Shown piece by piece: positions 34,676 to 43,800 of a DNA stretch of 64,000 bases. This DNA is from Flavobacterium tistrianum. GTDB taxonomy: Bacteria > Bacteroidota > Bacteroidia > Flavobacteriales > Flavobacteriaceae. Position 1 is the first letter of the stretch; every line of letters begins with the position of its first letter. The position numbers were made by a program, and so were the translations under genes. The notes under the pieces were generated by a model. It saw nothing but the letters and a program-made list of their open reading frames with translations, ran no database searches and had not been told where the DNA came from. The DNA is taken from the NCBI RefSeq assembly GCF_003254545.1, contig NZ_QJRH01000070.1, positions 124,001 through 188,000 of the forward strand. Reading direction: 5' to 3'.

Positions 34676-35846
34676 TTTGCACCTTTATTAATGCTTCCAA
34701 AAAATAGTAATCGGCGTAAATTATTGGTTCATCAATTTCGTCGTGTTTTGGCCAGTTTCCAGTACTGTGATCAAATAAGAAAGGTGCTTTAATTTTAGCA
34801 TCTAAAATATATTTATCTGTCTGTACAGAAGCCATCAGTTTATCGGCGAAAGCCAAATAACTATCATTTTTTGTATAACCATACAATTCGTATAGGGCAG
34901 ACGCAATTACCATCGCTGCAGAAACATCTCGCGCTGCATTTGGAATGCTAGGATCTTTAAAATCCCAATACGGAATTCCGTCTTCTGGGAGATTTTTATT
35001 TGTCATAAAAAACTTTGCAGTCGCTTCGGCCTGTTTTAAGTATGCAGGATCTTTTGTATATCGATAAGACATTGTAAATCCGTAAACTGCCCAAGCTTGA
35101 CCGCGAGCCCAAACCGAATCATCATTGTAACCTTGAAGGGTTGTTTTCTTTCTGACTTCGCCAGTCGTTGGATTATAATCGATAACGTGATAACAAGAGT
35201 TGTCTTCTCTAAACTGATTTTTCAAAGTTGTGTTGGCATGTTTGATAGCAACGTCACGATATTTTGGATTTCCAGATATTTTTGAGGCTTCAAATAGTAA
35301 TTCCAGATTCATCATATTATCGATGATAACTGGATAATCCCAAATTTCTTTGTTGAAATCCCATGAACGAATAGAACCCACTTTTGGATTGAATCTTGTG
35401 CATAAAGTTTCGGCGCCTTTAATAATTACCGCTTCGTATTCTTTCTTGTTTTCCACTTTCAGCGCTTCTCCAAAACTGCAAAACACTTTAAAACCTACGT
35501 CATGCGAATTACTGTTGACACTTTCCTTTTTACTGAAAGGTGTCCATTTTTGAGCTTGTTCTTTATATTTTGAATCGCCTGTTAATCGGTACAATTGCCA
35601 AAGATTTCCAGCAAAAAAACCGCTTGTCCAATCTCTGGACGGAACTTTGCGAATTTCAAGGGTTTTGATATTCATGCTTCTCGGCATCGACATAGAATCT
35701 ACTGGATAATCGAGCAGCATTTTGTAACGCGTTTCGAGTAAATTATTTGTTGCTGTTGTGTTTTTTGTTTGAGAATTAATCCCAGATTTGCACGCTGTTG
35801 CAAGCGATGCAAACCCAAGGATTAAAATGAAACTAATTTTATTCAT
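34656..35846 (-). CDS. GH88 unsaturated glucuronyl hydrolase lipoprotein
   Basis: 396 residues. A lipoprotein signal ends LATAC (Cys about residue 19). GH88 enzymes remove 4,5-unsaturated glucuronic acid from oligosaccharides made by polysaccharide lyases. Family blocks are RDWTSGFFAGNLWQLY, SHDVGFKVFCSFGEAL, IIDNMMNLELL and GYNDDSVWARGQAWAVYGF. The aspartates in SHDVGF and IIDNMM correspond to the catalytic pair of the family. The last nine residues (KVQRLKGSK) are encoded by an intergenic repeat unit, so the original C-terminus was probably different. It follows susD after 278 bp and precedes the GH2 genes. Confidence 0.9.
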   Translation of the reverse strand: MNKISFILILGFASLATACKSGINSQTKNTTATNNLLETRYKMLLDYPVDSMSMPRSMNIKTLEIRKVPSRDWTSGFFAGNLWQLYRLTGDSKYKEQAQKWTPFSKKESVNSNSHDVGFKVFCSFGEALKVENKKEYEAVIIKGAETLCTRFNPKVGSIRSWDFNKEIWDYPVIIDNMMNLELLFEASKISGNPKYRDVAIKHANTTLKNQFREDNSCYHVIDYNPTTGEVRKKTTLQGYNDDSVWARGQAWAVYGFTMSYRYTKDPAYLKQAEATAKFFMTNKNLPEDGIPYWDFKDPSIPNAARDVSAAMVIASALYELYGYTKNDSYLAFADKLMASVQTDKYILDAKIKAPFLFDHSTGNWPKHDEIDEPIIYADYYFLEALIKVQRLKGSK

Positions 35847-35889
35847 ATTACTAATTAATCTTTATTTTTAGTTTCTATACTAAAATGTT

Positions 35890-36112
35890 AGACGCGGATT
35901 TTACGGATTCATTATCGCGAAGATGTTGATCTGTAATTTTTTTCTCTCGCAGATTTTGCAGATTTGCAGATTTTTTTTTTCCTGCAGATTAAAAATGTTT
36001 TTATCAATCTGCTCAATCTGTCAAATCTGCGGGAAACCAATTATGCGTAAGGTAAAAAAATCCGTTTAAATCAGCTCCCGATAGCGACTCCGTTTCATCC
36101 GCGTTCAATACT
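35890..36112. repeat. Degenerate repeat stretch between GH88 and susD
   Basis: The gap is filled with mirrored fragments: GACGCGGATTTTACGGATTC and ATCGCGAAG on the left, CCGATAGCGACTCC and CATCCGCGTTC on the right, with CAGATTTGCAGA units between. It matches the repeat family at 15289-15382. No promoter recognised. Confidence 0.6.
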
Positions 36113-36124
36113 AATTCTACTAAA

Positions 36125-37645
36125 TTAATAACCAGGATTATTTGGTTTTAGATTTGGGTTAATTGCCAATTCTGTTCCTGGCAATGGCCATAAATAATCT
36201 CTGTTTGGATCAAAATTAGCATGCGGCTCCAATCCATTTGGTCCAAATACTTCTGGTCCAATTTTTAATCTCTTAATGTCGTACCATCTTACATATTCAA
36301 AAGCCAATTCTAATCTTCTTTCGTCAATAACCATTTTTCTGAAATCGGTTTGAGATAATCCTGGAGTTACGTTTGCTGGAAAAGAAACCAGTTTTCCAGC
36401 TTTATTTCTTGCTCTTGCGCGAACGCGATTTACATAACCATCCGCTTCTGTTGTTCCTGGATTAATTTCGTTTAAAGCCTCTGCAGCAGTCAGCAAAACT
36501 TCAGCAAAACGCATCGTGATGTAATTATGTTGAGAAGTTCTTCCGTTAGCACCAGCTTTTCCCGGAAAACGGAAATATTTGGCAATATGCGGACGTGGCG
36601 CTTTTTCGTTATCACTTGAAGGATAAACCTGAAGCGATCCACCTGGACCTGTTTTCTTTCTGATAATGGTATCAAAACTTACCGCTCTTCTGTAATCTCT
36701 CTGATCCCAAGTATTGAACACTTTTAATGAAGGAACAGCAACCGAGAAACCTTGCCCGTAGCTGTAACTGTCATCTTTTAATGATCCTGTAAAAAATGCA
36801 GTATAATCTTGACCGTAATTTCCTGAAGTTAAGTTGTTAAAGTCGATTGTAAATAAAGGCTCTTTTAATGAAGCTGTTTTTGTAGCATTGAATAAATCCT
36901 GAAAATCTGCATCAAGACCTAAACCAAATTTTGCTTCATTTGTAATAACAAATTTTGCTTCATCATACGCTTTTTGAAAATTTCCTAAAGTCAAGTAAAC
37001 AGAAGCCAAATATCCAGCGGCAGTACCTTTTCCGGGAACAGCTTTTACTTTTGGTTTGTCATCTAGCCATTGTTTAGCAAATTCTAAATCGGCAATGATT
37101 TTTGGATAAACGTCAGCTTCTTTTGTTTTGCCAAGAGAATTTACCTGATTTACATCATTCACCACAAAATCAACATACGGAATATCTCCAAAAAGGCGCA
37201 CTAAATGATAATAAGCAAATGCTCTCGCAAAATAGGCCTGAGCCACAATAGCATTTACTTTCGCAGGATCTCCAGGTGTTTTTTTAGCACCTTCAATGGC
37301 CTGATTTGCTGCCGTTATAATAACATACGATTGAGGCCAAAAGTTAGCAACAAGCGCGTTTGTATCGTTCATAGACATATCGTTTACATCGATACGGGCA
37401 GCTTGTGTGGTTCTATCGCCAATATCGGCCATATCATCACGAAGCATCAAGGCAATTGTAAATTCTCTTCCCCAATAATTGTTATGGGCAATGTTGGCAA
37501 AAGCTCCATTTACAGCAGCTTGCAAATCGTCTGTATTATTGAAAAAGTTCTCTGGACGAATAATCCCTACTGGTTTTTCTTCCAGATCAGAACAGCTGAA
37601 AAAAGTCATTGTTCCTAAGCAAAGAAGAGCTATATATTTTTTCAT
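36125..37645 (-). CDS. susD: SusD/RagB family outer-membrane glycan-binding lipoprotein
   Basis: 506 residues. A lipoprotein signal ends MTFFSC (Cys about residue 18). SusD hallmarks are the N-terminal EKPVGIIRPENFFNNTDDLQAAVNGAF in part, TPR-like helices (AQAYFARAFAYYHLVRLFGDIPY), and the C-terminal ERRLELAFEYVRWYDIKRL with the final WPLPGTELAINPNL. It caps the SusC barrel and captures the oligosaccharide at the cell surface. It starts 12 bp after susC on the minus strand, the usual order. Confidence 0.95.
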   Translation of the reverse strand: MKKYIALLCLGTMTFFSCSDLEEKPVGIIRPENFFNNTDDLQAAVNGAFANIAHNNYWGREFTIALMLRDDMADIGDRTTQAARIDVNDMSMNDTNALVANFWPQSYVIITAANQAIEGAKKTPGDPAKVNAIVAQAYFARAFAYYHLVRLFGDIPYVDFVVNDVNQVNSLGKTKEADVYPKIIADLEFAKQWLDDKPKVKAVPGKGTAAGYLASVYLTLGNFQKAYDEAKFVITNEAKFGLGLDADFQDLFNATKTASLKEPLFTIDFNNLTSGNYGQDYTAFFTGSLKDDSYSYGQGFSVAVPSLKVFNTWDQRDYRRAVSFDTIIRKKTGPGGSLQVYPSSDNEKAPRPHIAKYFRFPGKAGANGRTSQHNYITMRFAEVLLTAAEALNEINPGTTEADGYVNRVRARARNKAGKLVSFPANVTPGLSQTDFRKMVIDERRLELAFEYVRWYDIKRLKIGPEVFGPNGLEPHANFDPNRDYLWPLPGTELAINPNLKPNNPGY

Positions 37646-37657
37646 AGTGGTTTTAGA

Positions 37658-40600
37658 TTAAAATTTTAAATTGAATCCTGCCGTAAACGTTCTTACGTTT
37701 GGATATCCTCCGTAATCCAATCCTAGATAAGTATTACTTCTAGCATTTGAATCGTTTAAGTAGTTCGTTTCTGGGTCTGTACCTGGATAATTTGTAATCG
37801 TCCACAGGTTTTGCGCACTGATGTAAAAACGAACTTTGCTTAATCCCATTTTCGAAACAATTTTTTCATCTAAACTATATCCTAAAGAGATGTTTTTTAG
37901 ACGAATGTAACTTCCATCATAAACAAATCTTGAAGTGATTCTTTTGGTTCTCGCCGCATTTGCAGGAACATTAGTATCAGTATGAGTTGGTGTCCAAGCG
38001 TCTAGAACTTCTGTTGTTGCATTGTTATTTCCAGAAGCCAATTCCATCAAAGTATAGTTTAAGATTTGACCTCCTTCTGAACCTTGGAAGAAGATATTCA
38101 AATCAAGATTTTTATAAGTGAAATCATTGTTGAATCCGAAGATGAAATCTGGATTTGGATTTCCGATAATCGTTTTATCCTGAGAATCTAATTTTCCGTC
38201 TTGATTTACATCTCTAAATTTTTCTCCACCTGGAGCTGTTTCAAAGTTTCCTGGCACAACAGTTTCTCCTTGCTGAATTACACCATCGTAAATAAATCCG
38301 AAGAATGAACCAACAGGCTGTCCAACTCTTAAAATCTGCGATTCAGTTGCTAAGAAATGCCCAGGAGCAGAGTTAATTAAAAGATCTTTATTATCGGCTA
38401 ATTTTAAAACTTTGTTTTTGTTTGAAGAAATATTAAAGTTGGTTGACCAAGTAAAGTCAGCGCCAATAAAGTTTCTGGTATTAATAGCCAATTCCCATCC
38501 TTTATTTTCCAATTCGCCCACGTTTTGAAGCTGAGAAGCAATTCCAGAAATTCCAGGAAGCGGTCTGTTGAACAATAAATCTTTAGTAATCGTTTTATAA
38601 TAATCTGCTGTAATGCTGATTCGGTTATCAAATAAACCTAAATCAATACCATAATCCTGCTGATAAGACGTTTCCCATTTTAAATTCGGATTATCTAATG
38701 AAGTTAACTGAACCGCATTGGTTATCACGTCACCGCTTACATAATAGATTTCAAAGAATCTAGAAAGAGTAGAGTAGGCGCCAATTGAAGGGTTTCCTGT
38801 TGCTCCGTAACTTGCTCTTAATTTTAAGTTTGAAACCGTTTTATTGTCTTTTAAGAAGTTTTCTTTACTAATGTTCCATCCAATTGCTCCAGAAGGGAAA
38901 GTTCCGTATTTGTAGTTTTTACTAAAACTTGAAGAACCATCTCGTCTTGCTGTAAATGTCAGTAAATATTTGTCGGCATAATCAAAATTCAGCCTTCCGA
39001 AAGCAGAAATCAACTCCGTTTCAGATAAACCAGAATCAGGTTTTAAGAAAACAGTTCCAGCGCCTAAATTTCTGTAAGAGTTTGTATTCGTCAAGAATCC
39101 TCTTGAAGCTGCATACGAATTTTCGTTTTTGTTTTTTTGGTATGAATATCCTCCAAGAACCGTCAAAATTCCTTTATCGATAATTTCACGTTTAAAAGTC
39201 AAATAATTCTCTGTCAAGAAAGAAGAAAATCTAGTATTGTTCACAGAAGCTTCTCCTTTGATGTTTTTTCCAGCAATTAAAGTTGATGGAATAAATCTTC
39301 CTGTTTGCGAATTACTATCGGTTAAACCTAAAGTCGTTTTAAAATCAAGATCTTTTGTGATTTGGTATTGGGCAAAGAAATTGTTTCGGTTTGTTACAGA
39401 AACGGTTTCTAAAATATTTTCCATTGCAGTTGCATACGGATTGTCAATATCATCGCCAATTGGAGCTGTTGTAGTATAAGTTCCATCAGCATTGTAGATT
39501 CCTTTATCTGGCATAAAACGATAAGCCGATGCAATTACACCCGCAGCACCAGTTCCTCCAGCGTTGGTTTGGCTCACAATTCCGTCTTTGTTCTGTTTGC
39601 TTGTAAAAGTGTTTAAACCCACTTTAAATTTTGGAGACAAATCAGCCTCAAGATTTCCTACAATAGTATATCTGTCAATCCCTGAATTAATAACCACACC
39701 ATTTTGATTGAAATACGTTCCAGAAACATAATATCTTATATTTTCAGATCCGCCAGAAAAAGACAATTGTGAATTCGAAATCATTCCATCACGATAAATT
39801 ACATCTTGCCAGTCTGTATCTGCAGGGCCTTGCGTGTGCGTTGTAAAACTTTTTCTGTAAGCCGCAAACTGATCGGCATTCAATAAATGCAATTTGTTAT
39901 TTACCGATTGAACAGAAGTCGAATTACTGAACTCAATTACAGGTTTTCCAGCTTTTCCTTTTTTGGTTGTTACCATGATAACCCCATTTGAACCTCTTGA
40001 TCCGTAAATTGCAGTTGCCGAAGCATCTTTTAAAACCTCAATAGAAGCAATATCCTGAGGAGCTGGCATAGAAACACCTGCAAAACCGTCAACAACAATA
40101 AGAGCATCTCCGCTGGCATTGATAGAAGTTCCTCCACGAACCCTAATTTTGGTTGGAGCACCAGGTTCGCCACCATTATTAGACATTACCGAAACCCCAG
40201 CTGCACGACCTTGTAAAGCTTGCTCTGCACTTAAAACCGGATAGGCAGTAAGCTCTTTTGCCGTAACAGAAGATACAGATCCTGTTATATCGCTCTTTTT
40301 ACGAGTTCCGTAACCTACTACAATAACTTCGTCCAATGCTTTTGTATCTGGTTTTAAACTTACATTGATAACACTTTTCGTTCCAACTGGAATTTCAACA
40401 GTTTGAAATCCGACGAAATTGAAAACTAAAACAGCATTTTTCTCTCCTACAATCACAGTATAATTCCCATCCATATCGGCAGAAGCGCCTACAGAAGAAT
40501 TTTTGATATAGACATTAGCACCAGGAAGTCCAAGTAAATCTTCACTAGAAGTTATTTTTCCAGTCACTTTTCGTTCTTGTGCGTGCATCACGATATTTAC

Positions 40601-40660
40601 CAGTAAAAAAGATACCAGCAAACACCATTTAAACGATTTGTTTTTGTGGTCTGTAAACAT
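37658..40660 (-). CDS. susC: SusC/RagA TonB-dependent outer-membrane transporter
   Basis: 1000 residues. Signal peptide (residues about 10-27, ending VMHAQ), a carboxypeptidase-regulatory-like domain (about 30-110: VTGKITSSEDLLGLPGANVY), a TonB box region (DEVIVVGYGTRKKSDITGSV), plug domain with GTSINASGDALIVVDGF and SIEVLKDASATAIYGSRGSN, then a 22-strand barrel ending in FTAGFNLKF. It imports oligosaccharides with energy from TonB. The gene starts a unit: a terminator for the upstream regulator and a candidate promoter precede it. The substrate is probably a uronate-containing oligosaccharide, from the neighbours. Confidence 0.96.
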   Translation of the reverse strand: MFTDHKNKSFKWCLLVSFLLVNIVMHAQERKVTGKITSSEDLLGLPGANVYIKNSSVGASADMDGNYTVIVGEKNAVLVFNFVGFQTVEIPVGTKSVINVSLKPDTKALDEVIVVGYGTRKKSDITGSVSSVTAKELTAYPVLSAEQALQGRAAGVSVMSNNGGEPGAPTKIRVRGGTSINASGDALIVVDGFAGVSMPAPQDIASIEVLKDASATAIYGSRGSNGVIMVTTKKGKAGKPVIEFSNSTSVQSVNNKLHLLNADQFAAYRKSFTTHTQGPADTDWQDVIYRDGMISNSQLSFSGGSENIRYYVSGTYFNQNGVVINSGIDRYTIVGNLEADLSPKFKVGLNTFTSKQNKDGIVSQTNAGGTGAAGVIASAYRFMPDKGIYNADGTYTTTAPIGDDIDNPYATAMENILETVSVTNRNNFFAQYQITKDLDFKTTLGLTDSNSQTGRFIPSTLIAGKNIKGEASVNNTRFSSFLTENYLTFKREIIDKGILTVLGGYSYQKNKNENSYAASRGFLTNTNSYRNLGAGTVFLKPDSGLSETELISAFGRLNFDYADKYLLTFTARRDGSSSFSKNYKYGTFPSGAIGWNISKENFLKDNKTVSNLKLRASYGATGNPSIGAYSTLSRFFEIYYVSGDVITNAVQLTSLDNPNLKWETSYQQDYGIDLGLFDNRISITADYYKTITKDLLFNRPLPGISGIASQLQNVGELENKGWELAINTRNFIGADFTWSTNFNISSNKNKVLKLADNKDLLINSAPGHFLATESQILRVGQPVGSFFGFIYDGVIQQGETVVPGNFETAPGGEKFRDVNQDGKLDSQDKTIIGNPNPDFIFGFNNDFTYKNLDLNIFFQGSEGGQILNYTLMELASGNNNATTEVLDAWTPTHTDTNVPANAARTKRITSRFVYDGSYIRLKNISLGYSLDEKIVSKMGLSKVRFYISAQNLWTITNYPGTDPETNYLNDSNARSNTYLGLDYGGYPNVRTFTAGFNLKF

Positions 40661-40687
40661 TCATTTTTTGGTTTTAGGGTTAATAAG

Positions 40688-40780
40688 TTAGATTAAGTAG
40701 AAAAGCAATAAACTCATTCCGATGATTAGAATGACAAATAAAATCTGCAGCAATAAGAAGCCGGTTTTTTTGATTTTCAT
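40688..40780 (-). CDS. Candidate 30-residue membrane peptide upstream of susC
   Basis: A short frame, too small for most gene finders: MKIKKTGF followed by about 22 hydrophobic residues (LLLQILFVILIIGMSLLLFY) and a stop. A positively charged start and a single membrane span are what a real small membrane protein would show. It lies entirely in the leader between a -7 box and susC, 27 bp before susC. Only 4 bases separate the -7 element from its ATG, so the message would be leaderless. It may equally be a chance frame in a leader. I do not recognise a family. Confidence 0.35.
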   Translation of the reverse strand: MKIKKTGFLLLQILFVILIIGMSLLLFYLI

Positions 40781-40784
40781 ATCG

Positions 40785-40792
40785 CAAATGTA
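40785..40792 (-). promoter_or_regulatory. Candidate -7 element of the susC unit
   Basis: TACATTTG on the minus strand fits TAnnTTTG. The position 19 bases upstream reads TTT instead of TTG. Transcription would begin near 40779 and leave a leader of about 120 nt for susC. Confidence 0.5.
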
Positions 40793-40817
40793 GATGCCGA
40801 AAACGATATAGAAATAC

Positions 40818-40854
40818 AAAAAAGGGTATCTAAAAATACAGATACCCTTTTTTA
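40818..40854 (-). terminator. Rho-independent terminator of the hybrid two-component gene
   Basis: AAAAAAGGGTATCT pairs with AGATACCCTTTTTT across an 8-nt loop, 23 bp after the regulator stop. It separates the regulator from susC. Confidence 0.9.
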
Positions 40855-40876
40855 ACCCTTTAAAACAGTGGATTCG

Positions 40877-43800
40877 TTAAATTACGACTGAAGATTTGTA
40901 AAATTTGTCAGCGTATTGAGATGGAGTTTCTCCGTACTTTTTCTGAAAGCATTTGCTAAAGTATTTCGGATTATTGAAACCGACTTTATAACTGATTTCA
41001 GAAACGGTCAATTTGTTTTGTTCTAATAATTGAGCAGCGCGTTTTAATCTAATTTCATGAATAAATTCGTTTGGCGTGCAATTCGTCCATGCCTTGATTT
41101 TTAAAAATAGCATAGTTCGGCTTACGCCTAATTCAGAACAGAAAAATGGAATATCAAATTGTTCGTTTGAAATGTTTTCTTCCACAATTTTGAACGCTTT
41201 TTTCAATAATTCTTCATCTAATGAAGAAACTGTGATTTCTGACGGAATAAAACTGTCTTCGCTTGAAAATTTGATTTTTAATCGTTCAGTTGTATTCAGA
41301 AGGTTTTTAACGCGAAGCCTGAATTCCATTAGATTGAATGGTTTGCTGATATAATCATCGGCACCGCTTTCTAATCCTTCAAATTTGTAAACCAACGAAG
41401 AACGCGAAGTCAATAAAATGACTGGAATATGGCTGGTTTTGATGTTTTCCTTTATTTTGGAACACAATTCAGTTCCTACCATTTCGGGCATAATAACGTC
41501 ACTGATAATCAAGTTAGGAACAAATTTCAAAGCTTTTTCTAAAGCAATTTTACCATTTTCAGCTTCAATAATGTTGTAATCTTTTTTAAGGAGGTTTTTC
41601 ATGAACTTTCTCAAGACTTTATGATCTTCAACAATCAAAATAGTCTGTTTTTCTTCATTTACAATTAAATCTTCGATGTCTTCATTTTCGATAACTTCTG
41701 AAGGTTCCAATTGTGCTTGATATTGCTCAATGTCATCACTAATTTTAAAGTCAGGAATAATTTCGCTGTCTAAAAGATGTTCGCGCCCTAGTGGCAAAGT
41801 GACTTTAAAAATAACTCCGCCAGTATTTTTATTCGTAACATCGATTTTTCCTTTATGAAGTTCAACAATATTTTTTACGATTGAAAGCCCTATTCCAGTT
41901 CCTTTATTGTAATTTTTCTGAACCTGATTGTGAGTTGGAACTTCAAAAAACAAATCGAAAATTTTATCAATATGCTCTTCTGCAATTCCAACGCCCGAAT
42001 CTTCAACCGCAATAAAAAGATTTTGCTGATCGTGATTGATTTTAATCTTGATCGAACCGCCTTTTGGAGTATATCTAAAAGCATTCGAAATCAAATTGTA
42101 AAATACACGTTCGAGTTTGTATCGGTCAAAATAAACCAAGATTTCTTCGTTTTCAGTTTCAAACTCATAATCGTAACCGCCGTCTTTGGCATATTCAATA
42201 AATGAAAGAAAGATTTCTTTAGTAAATTTTACAATGTTTCCGTTTGCCGATTCTAGCGTAACTTGATGATTTTCTAGTTTTCTAAAATCCATTAAACGGT
42301 TAATCAAACTCAACAAATGATTGGCACTGCTTTCAATCACCAAAAGCTTTTTGTACATTTCGTTAGTTCCGTTGTAATCGGCTAAAATTTGCTGTAATGG
42401 ACCTAAAATCAAAGTTAAAGGCGTTCTAAATTCATGCGAAATATTGGTAAAGAAATCCAGTTTTAGTTTATTGTTTTCTTCAATTCGCTGTGTTTCCAGA
42501 TATTCCAGTTCAAGTTTTTGCTTCAATCTCGCTTTAGATTTCATAATCCAGATTAGACCATATAAGCCTAAACCAATTACAATTCCATAAAGCATAAATG
42601 CCCAAATACTGCGCCACGGAGCTGGATTTACAATAACTGTAAGCGTTGTCGGATTCTGATTCCAAACACCGTCATTATTGGCACCACGAACTTCAAAAGT
42701 ATAAGTGCCTGGATTCTGAATCGCAAAATTAGCTTCGCTGTTTTTAGTTGTAGTCCAGTTGTTTTCTAAGCCAGTTAAGCGATAACTGTATTGATTATTT
42801 TTAGATCGAATATAATTAGGAATCGCATAACTGATAGAGAAATTTGCCTTGTCATAATCCAGAGTAATCGTTTTGGTAAAACCGATGCTTTGTTCTAAAA
42901 TTCCATCTTTATCATGTGCATGAACCGTTTCGTTTTTAATTTTCAAATTGGTAATTAAAACTTGTGGAGCATATTTATTTAAGGAAATCTTTGTAGCATC
43001 AAAAAATGTTGCTCCTGACGGACTTCCAAAATAAAACTGATTTGAACTTAATTTTAAAGCGGAATTGTCATTAAATTCATTGCTAGCCAATCCGTCTTTT
43101 TGATCATAAATAACAATCGATTTTTTAATCGTACTGTACTTTATAATTCCTTGATTGGTACTAATCCATAAGTTTTTATCATCATCTTCTAAAATCGAAT
43201 GAATGGAAGTGATAACCGTATTTCCAATTCTAAGATTAATTCGGTTGAATTTTTTTCCGTCAAAATAGTGCAGTCCTTTTGCTTTTGTTCCAACCCAGAT
43301 TTTGTTTTGAGAATCCTGAAATAAAGTCAGAATATCATCGCCAGATACAGTCGAATGATCGTAAAAGAAATGCTGAATAGCATATTTCTGCGGATTGAAA
43401 TTTTTTAAAGGAATACGATTCAAACCATTTTGGGTTCCAACCCAAAGAAAATTTTGCTTATCGACTAAAATTGTACGAAGAATATTATTGGTAAGGAAAA
43501 CTGGTTTAGTATTATCATTTCCAATAGCATCAAAAGTTTTGGTTATGGTGTTGTAACGAATTAAGCCTTTTCCGAAAGTTCCAATCCATAAAATTGAACC
43601 TTCGGTTTTAAGGGTATAAACACCGCTGTCTTTTAATAATTCGGTTAAATCAGAAGAAATTCTGTTGTCTTCAATTCTTTTAGAAATTGTATTGTAAACC
43701 GATAATCCTTTAGAAAAAGTTCCAATCCATAAAATATGATCGTCAGAAAGACACATCGCTTTTATATCATTTTTATTGGTCTGTCCAGTTTTGCTGTTAA

